A stretch of 64,000 nt of DNA, taken from contig OENT01000070.1 of assembly GCA_900239685.1 (NCBI GenBank), positions 62,001 to 126,000 of the forward strand, given 5' to 3'. The notes under the pieces are model-generated. The model saw only the letters and a list, made by a program, of their open reading frames with translations, ran no database searches and was not told where the DNA came from. Position 1 is the first letter of the stretch, and each line of letters begins with the position of its first letter. The translations under genes and the position numbers were made by a program. Below are positions 22,371 through 34,966 of the stretch, one piece after another. This stretch comes from Rotaria macrura. Taxonomy: Eukaryota; Rotifera; Eurotatoria; Philodinida; Philodinidae.

Positions 22371-24774
22371 GAAAAAGAAGAGAACATACAAAAACTATTT
22401 ATTTATCGTTAATAATTCTTACATTGAGTAACAAGTGTTCTGAATATTTTCTTGCTCATAACGCATATATATTTAATTATATATACAATTTATTTTACGT
22501 GCCGAAACTCTTTAAAGCATACATTGTCAAGTGTTTTTTTCTTCTTATTTAAATAATCATGAAAACATGAAAATTAATATTAAAAAATTGGCAAGAAATC
22601 TGTGTACAATGACTTAAACATTCATAATTGAACTTTATTCTACTCTGTGATTTCATAGTCAAGAAAATTACTATGACTTTTGTAATGAATATTCACATCA
22701 GAACAGCAGATCAAATATTAAAAGTATTCGTCAATATATATATATATTTATAAATTTTTTGTATTTTCATAAGAGATTTATATCTGCTACTTTTTTAGCT
22801 ATATTATTAATACTTTCGAAGACGTACTACTGAGAAATACGAATCAAAATAGTGAGTTAATTTATTTTGAGCTTCGATGAGTCTCCTAAAATTGTTTTTC
22901 ATACATATATTTTGAGTTCTTGATTTTATAATTTAATGCCATATTTTTCTCACAAAATGAAACACTAATTTTGTTGAAGATTAAAGAAAAAAGATTCACT
23001 GCAATATAGAGTGAGCACAGCATAAATGTTCATCACAATGCGAGGTAGTCGTAAACTTCTTGCTTTAACCAGACTAGATATTATCGTCAACAGTGTCTGG
23101 TAAAGAAAAGTGTTAATAGCCAAATGTAAAATTTTAAACCATATTCCAGACAATGCACATTAGTGTTCAAAATATCAAGTTGATATGTTGAGCATAAAAT
23201 CTTATATTCAGAACTTGAGAAAATTCATTTTTTAGAAGATGTTTTCTATAGTTCTATTTTGATATTTGAACGATTCATTTTGTCGAATTAGTTCACAAGT
23301 CGTTCATTTTTTTCTTTCAGAAAGGTCTATAGTTGTATTTGTTAGTTGTTTGCTACATATCGGCGAACTGAAAGAGCTAATATTAATACAAATATGTCTA
23401 AGCTTCAAGAATCCTTTTTGAATAAACAAATTTGGTGAAGAATCAATATCAAATGACAGGTAAATATGTATCACTGTGCTGGGCATAATCACTGGATGGT
23501 AGTACCCTATTAGCTGAGATATCCTCGTTTTTCTCCTTCGCATGACTTCAAAAGTATATCAAAGAATTTTCATCTTTGCATTAGTTATACTGGAAACAGA
23601 ATGCTTATCATTTATTTTAGTCGCGTTCTTCTTCTTGTAAACAGCTGATAAAAGTGTATGTGCTATCGTTGAAAATGGTGGAGTTCACAGAAGAAAAGCT
23701 CACTAGTGACAAATCTTGCATGATATTGTTACGAAAAATGATATGGTTTCTAATACTTATCACAAGCCGATCGCTCTGTTATTTCTGTGTCGGGATACGC
23801 CTCGTAATTACCCTTTGAATTCGTCTTCTAGACGTGCAATTAGGAAGTAGTTGGTATATGAAAACATATTGTATTTGATCTCGAAGACATAAACACGGTA
23901 TTTTGCCAAATTAAGAGCAGACACAAATCTATAATCTATACGAAGTATGAAGATGAAACTCTATCTTGAATTGTTTTTATTTATAAAAAAATCTATTCAG
24001 TTATAATATATAGAATAAACAAATACTTCTACTTTCGCAAGAGTCTATCATCTCATCGGTAGCACGTAGATCACAAAAAATTACATGATATCTTACCAAC
24101 AACAATGACAGCTTGCTTGGCAGTGTTTTTCTGTTTTTGATTGATACTTACATGGATCATCTACTTCAGTAATAATATTCTCAAAAACGTTGTCTTTAGT
24201 TGATAGATGCAAGTAAAATAGATAGCAAGTTGTTTTTTTTTCATGGATATTTTTGATTTCTTACCATCATCATTTAATAATATTCAGTATCGTGTCCATC
24301 TTGAGGATAAGAATGGACATTGATTAACATATTCTGTTGTTAGACGAGGTATTTTCTGAGTACACAGAGCCATCTGTTTTTCTACTCGTTATTGTGTAAA
24401 TACTAAGTAACATTCGTACTGATGAAGTCAAAATTAATCAGACAATTTACAGTCGTACTCTATTTTTCTCGTTAATAGGATCTTTCAAAGACTGATGGAC
24501 AGAATACAAAAAGGTCTCTTACACTTATATATATATATAGAGCTACGACTATTTTCAATTGACATAAATAGACTTATGTGTATCGAGTAACATGCATTGA
24601 AGCTTAGATTTACATGGGAAGATATTTGAAGACAGATGAAATTCTTCAAAGACAACAATAACCAACAAACAGAATTGAACATAAATCAGATGTTTCTTAT
24701 TTTTTCTATATACACTCTACTGTCACCAGGAGTAAAACAAAATAGACATGCGACTCCGTTCAATAAACACACAT
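22371..24774. other. Intergenic region between convergent genes
   Basis: This AT-rich interval separates the plus-strand membrane protein gene from the 3' end of the minus-strand Eph gene. I see no coding chain, RNA gene or clear repeat apart from short AT runs. Confidence 0.55.
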
Positions 24775-24780
24775 TTTATT
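24775..24780 (-). terminator. Candidate poly(A) signal for the Eph receptor gene
   Basis: Minus-strand AATAAA about 130 nt beyond the stop codon of the Eph gene. Confidence 0.45.
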
Positions 24781-24909
24781 AAAAATTTTAAACTATGGAA
24801 TGCACGATCGACCATTTGACTAGACTAAAAACATAAATATCTTGCTTTCAGTTCGAATACAAATCACTGTTGTCTGTACGATGAACACTGGCTTTGTTGT
24901 TTTCATCAC

Positions 24910-27900
24910 TTAAACAAGATATCCTTCACTTGTCAACAATGATTTTGATGCTATTAATACAAGTTCAGATTCTACACGATTTAGACTATCTAGTAAACGA
25001 GTTTGTTCATCAAATGTAATCTTATTGCCAATGAGAATATTTAAATCGGTTGAGTTAAACTGACATATTTGCGAAAGATTGGTGTAACCAGCATTAATAA
25101 ACAAACATATGAAACGATCAAGTTGAAGATTATGAAGCCAATCAGCGACTGATGTTACTTGTGTAATATTTGGTTGATCTGGGTGATTCACAAAGATGAA
25201 TCTTCAACATAAAACATAAATTCTTAAATCAAACGAAGTATTAAAGACGATGAAAATTATGACGTTTATTATGCATTAAATTCAAAACTATGCTGTCTTA
25301 GAAATGAAAAATAAACAATTTTCACTTATGTCGATTGAATATGCAACGAAGTTTTCTTATAATATGATACTATTCACTACGATTGTTAATACTGCAGATC
25401 AAAAAGTAATGAGTAGCCGTCTGATGTAAACAATATTGTAGCTGTCTTGTAGATCATCAGTAAGTTGTAGATCGTTGTTATCTGTATGTGGCAACATGAA
25501 ATCTTCTATTCTAATACTTAGTCTGCGAAACACTAATTTACAGTTATTTACAACCACAAACAGTATGTAACGACACTATGCCGTAAAACCTTTTGATATT
25601 TCCGCAAATTCTTATCCACATCCTATGCAATGATTGGTTTCTATGTAACTTGTAGAAAATTACACTTGTTCGAAACTAGTGGATTATACAACAATTAGAT
25701 CGTTACTAATGGCTCAACATTGCTGGATCGATTCAATTCCAGTTATAAAATTATGCTTTTATGTCAACTTTGATCATGAATGAAATTTAGTTGTCTCAAA
25801 ATATTTTTATTCTTTGAAAATACTTTGCGTATATGATTAGAGCTATAAAGAAAGAACTAATTAAGCCATGGAATGAGTGATTTTATTGTGTGCAAATACG
25901 TCATACGAGTGAAAAAGGAATCAAGTTTCATCTAAGCACGACGACGAACTATTCATGTTTGTATACATCAAGATGACGTTTGGTGTCAACATAATGCCAC
26001 GGTATTGGTATCATCAGCAAAAGGAAACAAATACTTGAGAAAATTAATCTGACATTTCAATTAGATACGCTTGAAGTAAATCTTAACTGATGAAATTTCC
26101 ACTGTTTTGTTTATCGTAGCATTCCATGAGTATGGTCTTTTATGTCAAAATAAAAGTTGGAAAACTATGACGTACTTTTGTTATAACTAACTCTCTAATG
26201 TAAATTTTCTTTGGTTCAGTTCCAATCTTGAAACATCTAACTCGTATCGGGAATAGAATTTAGTAATACCAAGATAAGAAACACTTGTTGATTGTCAAAT
26301 CATTATACAGATTCAAAGATTTCTATCGATAAATCTATTTTCAAACGCTATAGCTCATTTCAATAGATTTATGCAACATAGTAGCTACTTAGTTATAGAT
26401 ATTTTATAGAATCGATCGATCGAATATTGAATAAACAATAATTGCAATTATCTAGTAGTACAGAGAGTGATCAGCAAACTTGCTCATTTAGAAACTCCTA
26501 ATTATGAATTACGGTTAGGATTTTTCCAGCTCACGAAATTCATTGTTGCAAAAATAAATCTTCACCTTAAATCAAAAGTTCAAATCATAACAAATTTCTA
26601 CATTATATGAAAGGCAGCATTTACGTCTATTCAAAATTACAACAAATAGTTCCAATTTGAACAAAAATGATTCAAGTAAGACTAAGTGCACTACTTTCCC
26701 CGTCTCCTCAATCGACTAGTAGTTTCTTACGACAATGAATGTACTCTATTTTAAAACATCACAGTGAACACAAGATAAATATTGCCATTCATCAAGATAT
26801 GTTCATGCTTTAAATTAAATATTCGTTACTTGAATACTAGGTAACTAGTTTGTATTCTGTAAGTTTAGCAAGTTGGGAAAATCTCTCTAAACATTTTAGC
26901 TAGTTCTAAAACGAAACGATCAGCACATCAAAGTGATGTTCGATAACTAGTAATTGAATGAATGAAGCTGTATGATCTATGATGCATAATCTATGTACCT
27001 TTGTTGTGCTAATGGAATGAGATGATTTGGTAATTGGATGAATTGTGTTAATCGTTGGACGATTTGATGAAATTTCGGTCGTTCTAAATAATGTTCATTC
27101 CAACATGCAAGCATTAATTTATAGAGTACATCAGGACAGTTCTAAAAAAAAGGAAAAACAATCAAAATTTTCTTGTGTAATCTCTTTCTATGGCAAACCA
27201 TCGGTGGTGGAAGACGAAAACAATTTTTAATTGCTTTTATTACATCTTGATTTGACCAATTCCAATAAGGTCGTTCACCGAATGAAATAACTTCCCAAGA
27301 TAATACACCGAAACTCCATACATCAGATGCTGATGTAAATTTTCTGTAATCAATAGCTTCAATAGCTGTCCAACGTATGGGAATTTTGCCACCTTTTGTT
27401 GTATAACTGTCATCTTCATTGATTTCACGACTTAAACCAAAATCAGCTACTTTACATACTAGATCTTTATTTACAAGAATATTTCGTGCTGCTAAATCCT
27501 ATGAAATAAAGATAAAGAGATCATATCAACTCATTCAATATGGATAAGTAATTGACAAAGATGACCAAGGAACATTGATAGATTTTTTCTTTTGTTTTCA
27601 TCAACAGATGATGTAGTATGTACGCTGACTTTGATAAAACAATCAAGTCATGTCGAAAGAATGGAGACGAATTTTCTTTTTTGAATATGATAACATTTAA
27701 TTTCATCGTACTAAGTTACTTATGACTCCTTCATCATATTATCCGATATATTTCTCAGCTCTCTACGGTACATTTTTCATTGAAAATGATCACTCATAAC
27801 GATGCATCTTAGCATGGATTTTCGGAGAGAAATTTCCATTCAAATAAGTTGTTCTTCATGACTCATAATTCATGCAATATTCAAATATAATCTACTCGAA

Positions 27901-30900
27901 ATAGTACTATATACCATGAAAGAAACTTCAAGTCAATGGCATGTGCAGCTCTTTTTTTCTCAGACTGAACTCATTAAATTATGGAATACCAGCATGGGCT
28001 AACATGTTATATCTTGAAATATTTGTCTAATATATAAATGGTTAACTCATTACTATCAGAAGAAAATTTATTGGAGTATTTTCCTGGTTTTTATAGAAAT
28101 ATCTTGAATATCCGTTCGAAATACGTTTCATCCCATTTACGTTTAAGTTAAATTCTCGAATGGAAACAGAGTTATCACACTTTTCTCGTTTGGTAGTTTT
28201 GTTGTTTGGGCATTCAGAATCAGTGAGAAATTCAAGGCATGTTTTTACTTTTTCAAAATATTTGAAAAGAAAAAATACTGAACAATGATATAACTATCAG
28301 GATGAAATGAGTCTCATTCACATTTTGAACGTGTTCGATTTCAGAACAAAGAATCATGGATGCTAAAATGAGAGTAACCGTCATTGTACAAATCTTTCGA
28401 TACAAAGTGCAGGTCAGCAATAGAACTTATATGTGTATCTTGTTCTTTTTTTGTGTAGGATGATAGAAAGAAAAACTAGAATGCTTCTGACATGATTCTT
28501 ATGTAACCCTTGTCTTGTCTTCTTCCGATTTTGTATTCAATTTACTCGATGAACATATTTCATTTCTGATAAATACTTCATGCCGGATGCAATACCACAT
28601 AGCATTCGTGTTAATTGTAATGCGTCAAGACATTTGTTTCCTTCATTCGTCTAAAATAATTCATATGAATAAGTTCATAATAGACTGTCCTGTTCTATTT
28701 TTCTTTACTCGGAGATATGTATCTAATGAACCATTTTCCATATATTCAGTTACAATCATAATTGGATGATGCTTCGTAACGACACCTTCCAAATAGATAA
28801 CATTTTCATCATCGAATTGTCCCATAATACTCGCTTCAGATAAAAAATCTAGACGAGTTTTTTCTGTAGCACCTTGTTTTAATGTTTTTATTGCTACTGG
28901 AATTTCTTTCATCGTGTTTGTTGAACGTAATTTGCCTCGGCAGACATCACCGAATTCACCTTTGTTTAACAGAAAAGAACAAAGAAAAAAAATTGAATGA
29001 TAATGATACAACTCATGCATGATCTGTATGTCTTCTTTTGTTTTTTAATCATCTATCATTTGATGATTATCGCACGACATATATCTTCTTCTTCGTTATG
29101 ATCAACAGAAATCCTGGATTTACTTTTTATGATTATATTGAAACATGTGTCAATTACGAATATTACGTAAGAAGTAGAAATTTTAACTAGCACGTATAAC
29201 TATGATTACACTTACCTCCGCCTATGACAGATTCAATGACAATTAAATTTGGATCAAGTTCATGAGCAAAATCTTTTACTGCTTTAGTTGGATCTTCATA
29301 CTAAATATAAATATATACTTATATATAGCAGAAATGTTCTTTGATGAATAATAATAAAACCATACTGTATGAGGATCAATATAAGTCTTTGCTGTTGCCG
29401 TAATTGAAGGCCATAATGGCGCCGTCCCTGAAATATGATCAGAACAGTAGTATTACTTATGGATTAAACAAAACATGTTTATCCTTTATATAGAGAAAAA
29501 ATGAACAAATCATTTGTCTCATCTATATTTCGAATAAAATGTCAATGAATACTTACAACCGGAATTGAAGAATGCATCAGGTCCATAATGACCACTGACT
29601 AGAAATAAAATAGAATAAGATAAATGAAATGCATCGATAGTCCATTGAGTATTAGGCAATCTAATTTCTATTAAAGTTTATTAGATTATAGCTAGAATAT
29701 ATGACATCATCGATCGATAAGTATTTATATAGGAAGAAAAAATACATGAAACTCATCTTGAATTTTTCTCTGTACTAACCTTGCCGTTTCTGATAATCTA
29801 ATGATTCACAATCACTTGCTGCTTTTAATTGACACAAACGTGTTCTATAAGAAATGAGAACAAAAATTTTATTTGATCACAATTTTTCATCTTACTTTCT
29901 CAAATAAATAAATGCTAATATAATAACAAGAATTATGAATAAAAGTATAATTATTGGACCAAGAAGAACAATTTGTTTAGTTTTTTTTACTAAATCAGAT
30001 GTTAAAGATTTCTCAATCCCCAATGTATGTAATGATATTAGTTGTTCTTGTGTATAAAATGTCCAACCAAGACGATTATGACCTCGTATTTGAAATTTAT
30101 AATCACCATTTTTAGCCATTAAAGTAAAATTGTTCACTAGAAGTGTTAATAAAATTTTATTATTTTCATCGATTACGGACCAATAACGTATTTGATATTG
30201 ATCATAATCATCCGACAACCATAATATTATAATTTTATCGAATGCTGTTCGTCGAATAATAATGTTACGAATTTGTTGCGATACTAAAATTAAAAGAAAA
30301 AACAATTTTTTTTCCTTCAAAATGTAGAATGTGTCAGTTCTTTTCAACTCCATACTTGGACGCTTTGTTGTAAATGATATATCAATAGATCTACTAAATA
30401 AATGTGTTGATATTTGTTCGGCATATATTTTTATTTTATAATTTGTACGATCATCAAGACCGGATATGTACACACTATGGAAGAATATTTGCTTTGTAGA
30501 AGAAAAAAACAAAAAAAAATTTTTTTTTTGCAATACTTTGAACTATTGATAAATGTTCGACTGGGCTCATAGGTTATATACGATTCACATGGTAAGACAT
30601 GAATACACTCGATATGATAAATATTATCATGCAATTGTTTCCATGAGATTCGAACTGAATTTTGATCAATATCATCGATGACTACATTTTCTGGTTGACT
30701 TGGACTTACTATTTATGAAATAAATTATTTAAAAGATCAAATGAATACGTCAGTATTACTTACTGAGACAGGTCGAGTTAAATATTGATGAATTTAACCG
30801 AAAAAAACCATCATTACACATGCACAATGATGAGCCTCTATTGTTCGCATGACTATTCAGTGGACATTGTTCACAACGATCATCGTTGCTTACAGTTGAT

Positions 30901-32301
30901 TTATACGTTCCGAATGGACAAACTGGAAACAAAAGAAAACCATGTTAGTTGTCTGTCTCAAGTAAATGCTAATGATATAATAAGCCGAGTGAACCATACA
31001 TAATCATTTATGAAAAGGTGTGCGAGAGGGGAACGAACGTGAAGAAGAGAAAAACTGATCGTTTCCATTCATCTGTAAAGTGAATAAAAAAAGACAGGCT
31101 AATTTAATTATAGAGATTGAAATACAACGGCAAGCATTGTATTAGCAAGCGTACAAGGTCAGCCGACACAATACTATAGCTGGTTTTCTCAAGGGTGGAA
31201 AAGACATCATTTTGATAAGCTACAGTTATCGATTGTATCAATAAGCTTGATCAAAACAATTATCTGAACGATGTTAATTATTTCTAATCAAACAATTTCT
31301 TCTACATACCCTTACAAATGGCACGAGATAAAAGACTATTATTCTTAGAAGTATTATCAATAAGTAATTCATAGCCTTGTTGACAATTGCAACTATCATG
31401 TAATGATATTTCTTGAAATGCCCATTCACCATTGCCTTTACAAAATCCTAATGGTTTATGAATCGTTTGAGAATTCATCGTACAGATACCATGACGTTCA
31501 ACAATATCTGTTAGATGTGATCCAGTGGATGTTTCAGGAAAATGGATGAGACCAATTGTTATATCTTGACATAAGCGATAGAAAACTTTTACGTATAATA
31601 ATGATATACATGCACCTTGATCACGAAATGCAATATAAAATCCATTTTTATTTACAGATATTCCACGTGTCTTAACATTAACTGTTAAATTATGTCCATT
31701 AGAAGATGTTTGACTGGTGCCATAAGTATTCGATGTAAAACGATTTCCAGCAATAATATCAACTAATTTATATGATGACCATAGAAAATCATCTTCTTCG
31801 AAATCATTCTCATGTATATAAAGTTCAAATGTTTCACGACATGAACGTATTTCATTTGGTGTTTGAAATGTAGAACAATCACGAATCGAAAAGCCAAGTT
31901 CAATTTCAATACGTTGTGCTTGTTGACGTTTTAAAAATGGTGAACGTAACCAATTATCAACACGACGCTCCGATGTTATATCACATACGTATTGTGTACG
32001 CCATAATGTTGATGATGATGATGATAACAATAATGCTGGATACATTTTTGCTTCGAAACTTAATTCTCCCCAACCATCATTTAAATATCCATTGGTTGAA
32101 ATTTTAAACCAATTTAAGTAATCACGAGCTTCACGTGTATCGCATAGAACAACTGATAAATGAAAATAAAAAAAATATTGAATTCAAAAAACAAAATTTT
32201 ATATCACTATGATACTTGTTGTTCTGTCAATTACCTTCTTTTACCGAACGAACTTCGGGACAAATGAAACAAATGAAAATAAATAATAATTTGTCCAACA
32301 T
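24910..32301 (-). CDS. Eph receptor tyrosine kinase, complete
   Basis: Fifteen exons (32235-32301, 31310-32152, 30764-30922, 30537-30708, 30356-30474, 29896-30283, 29780-29844, 29557-29598, 29366-29427, 29216-29300, 28709-28959, 28546-28650, 27199-27498, 26999-27141, 24910-25201) keep phase and encode 1030 residues. Order: signal peptide; ephrin-binding domain (about 23-210, with [15 protein letters not shown] and [19 protein letters not shown]); cysteine-rich stretch to ~356; two fibronectin III domains; transmembrane helix near 555-580; juxtamembrane YIDPHTYEDP with the two regulatory tyrosines; kinase; SAM domain. The kinase has GGGEFGDV, VAIK Lys692, alpha-C Glu709, HRDLAARN with catalytic Asp787 and DFG at 805-807, so it should be active. 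The C-terminus GYLV fits a class II PDZ ligand. Eph receptors bind membrane-attached ephrins for contact-dependent guidance and sorting. The second fibronectin domain is divergent. The last intron is 1.8 kb. Vertebrate A and B classes cannot be assigned. Confidence 0.96.
25202..26998 (-). other. Last intron of the Eph gene
   Basis: The GTACAT donor joins the kinase C-lobe exon to the SAM exon, whose acceptor is ATGTTGAAG; this choice, not the CACCCAG further in, keeps phase. I saw no exon inside the 1.8 kb. Confidence 0.6.
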
Positions 32302-34950
32302 TATGTATTGTTACAGACTAGAAAGAAGATGAGGCGATTATGTTCGTTGTATTTCCTACGTTCTTTCTCTGTATACTGATTTTTTGAGCTTTCTTGTTCT
32401 TCTTAATCTCCTTTCTATGCACACACGATGCCACAGAATAGACATCATCATCGAATTTCCTTTCTCCCGATTTCTCTCCGTCTCTCATAATACCGCTCTG
32501 AGCAATAGCATTTATAGAAATAGAAAAAAAGAAGAAAAAGAAAACGACAGACAGAAGTTGACCGACGTCCGAGTGTGCATAAACATATACATATGACTGT
32601 ATGCATAGACACAATGAATCAAATGTCAAAAGTATTTTAAGCGATTTTCAGTTTAGGATAAAAGAAGATCATATCCAATGATGTGTTAACCTTTCACGAG
32701 AATTCTTAGATAGTGATGTCAACATATAAGTGTCATAAAAAAATTGGTGTCAAAGAAAGCTAGCATTTATCAATTCGGTCACAAAGGGATATACTATTCC
32801 AAAAAAATAATGATGGCGTTTAGCATAATTTCATTTTACGCATTCAGCAAATCTCGAGGTCATTCACGCGATTGCCTGTCTTCGTCTTATTTTTTCCTAG
32901 TGTACGTTTATCAATCAGGCTTAAGGGCTCTAATACATTTTTCATACAGACGAGACGATTCTTCGTTGCATAATTAGAGTGGTTGATTATAACAGTTCTC
33001 GTTTTTTTCTTGTTACTGTTTCCGATGGTGATGATAGCTCGTTGTTTTACTGAAAGAAAGTTTTATATGCCAAATGATCCCACTCATCGATTGTCTTGTA
33101 TAAGAACGTGAAGACAGATCTGTTTTTTTCTCTTATTATCCAGCTTGATGCAGTAGGCGATTACGGCACGATCATTCTCAAGAGAGAATCAATTTTCGAT
33201 CTAGAAGGATGAGAAGAGGAATGAAAAATAGAAAATAGAGTTAGAGCGTGTCGAATAAATTGTATGATTATCAATAAACTTTCTTTGAATACACTCGATT
33301 ACTTTTTTCCTGTCCGTCATGTACAACAATTACCTTCGTTAAAGGTACGAGTGAGCAAACAATTGTCGTGAATGATTTCTGATTGTTGATCTTGTTGTTT
33401 ATAAATGATGCTTACATAACTTCGTCGATGAGATACAATAAGACAAGTACATCTGTTCTGATAAAGACAGATATAAAAACAACATAGTTTCTTTAACTTT
33501 ATCCTTCCGACCTGAACAGTTTTTATCGGCTCATCTTGTTATGATGTTAAATAATTTGTTCATTTAATTTTATCAGGCAAACATCTGGTTCCTTCAAGCT
33601 GTAACATATATATATATACAGTCAATGTTTACACTTCCGAACTTGAGATTTTTTCATTAAACAACACTTATTTTTCAATCCATTCCTCTGCAGTTCGCTT
33701 TCTAAATGAACTATCAAAATAGAAGGAAATCTAGTGGTGGCTGCCTCGTCTCAAGAAGAATATACGTATGTATGTATTTATAGTAGACAAATACTAAGGG
33801 ATATGTAAATGTTTACAAGACACACCGGTGCAAACTATTCAAAATACATTCTATTTCGATTTGTGTGGACAAGGTCAAACAATAATCAAGCAAGTGCAAA
33901 CTAAGATGATGAACAAACATACATTATCAATCGAAATGAATATGTTTTAAAAGCATAGTATAGCCTATGACATAGTGCATTTCCTTTTTATTCCTATCGT
34001 TTTAAATTACAATAGATTGAATGCAACGACGTGAAAGTGAAGTGCTCATGCACAAAGAGTAAGCCGATTGTCAATCAATTAAAAGCAACTATAATTGAGT
34101 TTATATATGTATATATATATATTATTCCATGGAGAAGTTTGATAATATACAGAGATGAAAATCATCAGGAATATCTTTCTTTCATATTTGTTTATATTCG
34201 ATGTTCATTGTCTTTAATTCAATAGAATATGTTATTTTTTCTTCTCCAATAGATTTATTAATCATAAGTTAGGAAAGAAATGTTCAAAATGCATACGTAA
34301 TATACCTACGTGTTTGTTCATATTCATATTAGTTGAAAGTTTCTCTCAGTGAATTGTTTATGTTCGTAAATTTAATATGAATGTAGATGTAATAAAATTT
34401 GATGTCTGCTATTACATGAATACGACAGTTGCTAACGAAAGAAAGTATAAATTTTTATTGATCTAGTTCAGAATATGAATAATTCAATTTGATTGAAGAG
34501 ATGTAGGTGACACGAAAAATATCGTAGTCGATTAAAGAGAAATGAATATTAAAATTAGAACTTTCTCGTTCAACTATAATTCATAGTCGGATTGGAAGAA
34601 AAGCCAATTAATATTATCAAGATCATGATTATCATAATGTGAGTTTATTAATGAAGTAAATATGAAAATGTATTGCATGTTAATAAAAATTTGAAGAGGT
34701 TTTCCTTTCCGTAGAATAGTCCCGAAGCCATTCGAATTATCTTATTCTGTTTCATGTAGAGAACTATGTTTTAATCGAATAAAAACAAAAAAAAAAGAGA
34801 AAGGCAAATGCCACCCGTCGTCTAATTTGAAACAAGGCTCTTGAATCGCTGACAATGACGATTAGATGAAAAGATAACAATAACATATTTCAATTGCTTG
34901 CCTATTCCATTGTTCCATATGTATGATGTTGTTTTTTTAGGCATAACTAT

Positions 34951-34966
34951 AGACAGACAGACAGAC
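34951..34966. repeat. (GACA)n microsatellite
   Basis: About four perfect AGAC/GACA units on the plus strand. Confidence 0.75.

Noticed and set aside
25170-25201. CACCCAG acceptor for the Eph SAM exon
   Set aside because: It breaks the phase; the ATGTTGAAG acceptor keeps the frame into the SAM domain.
28515-28769. Plus-strand ORF within the Eph locus
   Set aside because: It is antisense to a kinase exon whose minus-strand reading is clearly conserved; a shadow.
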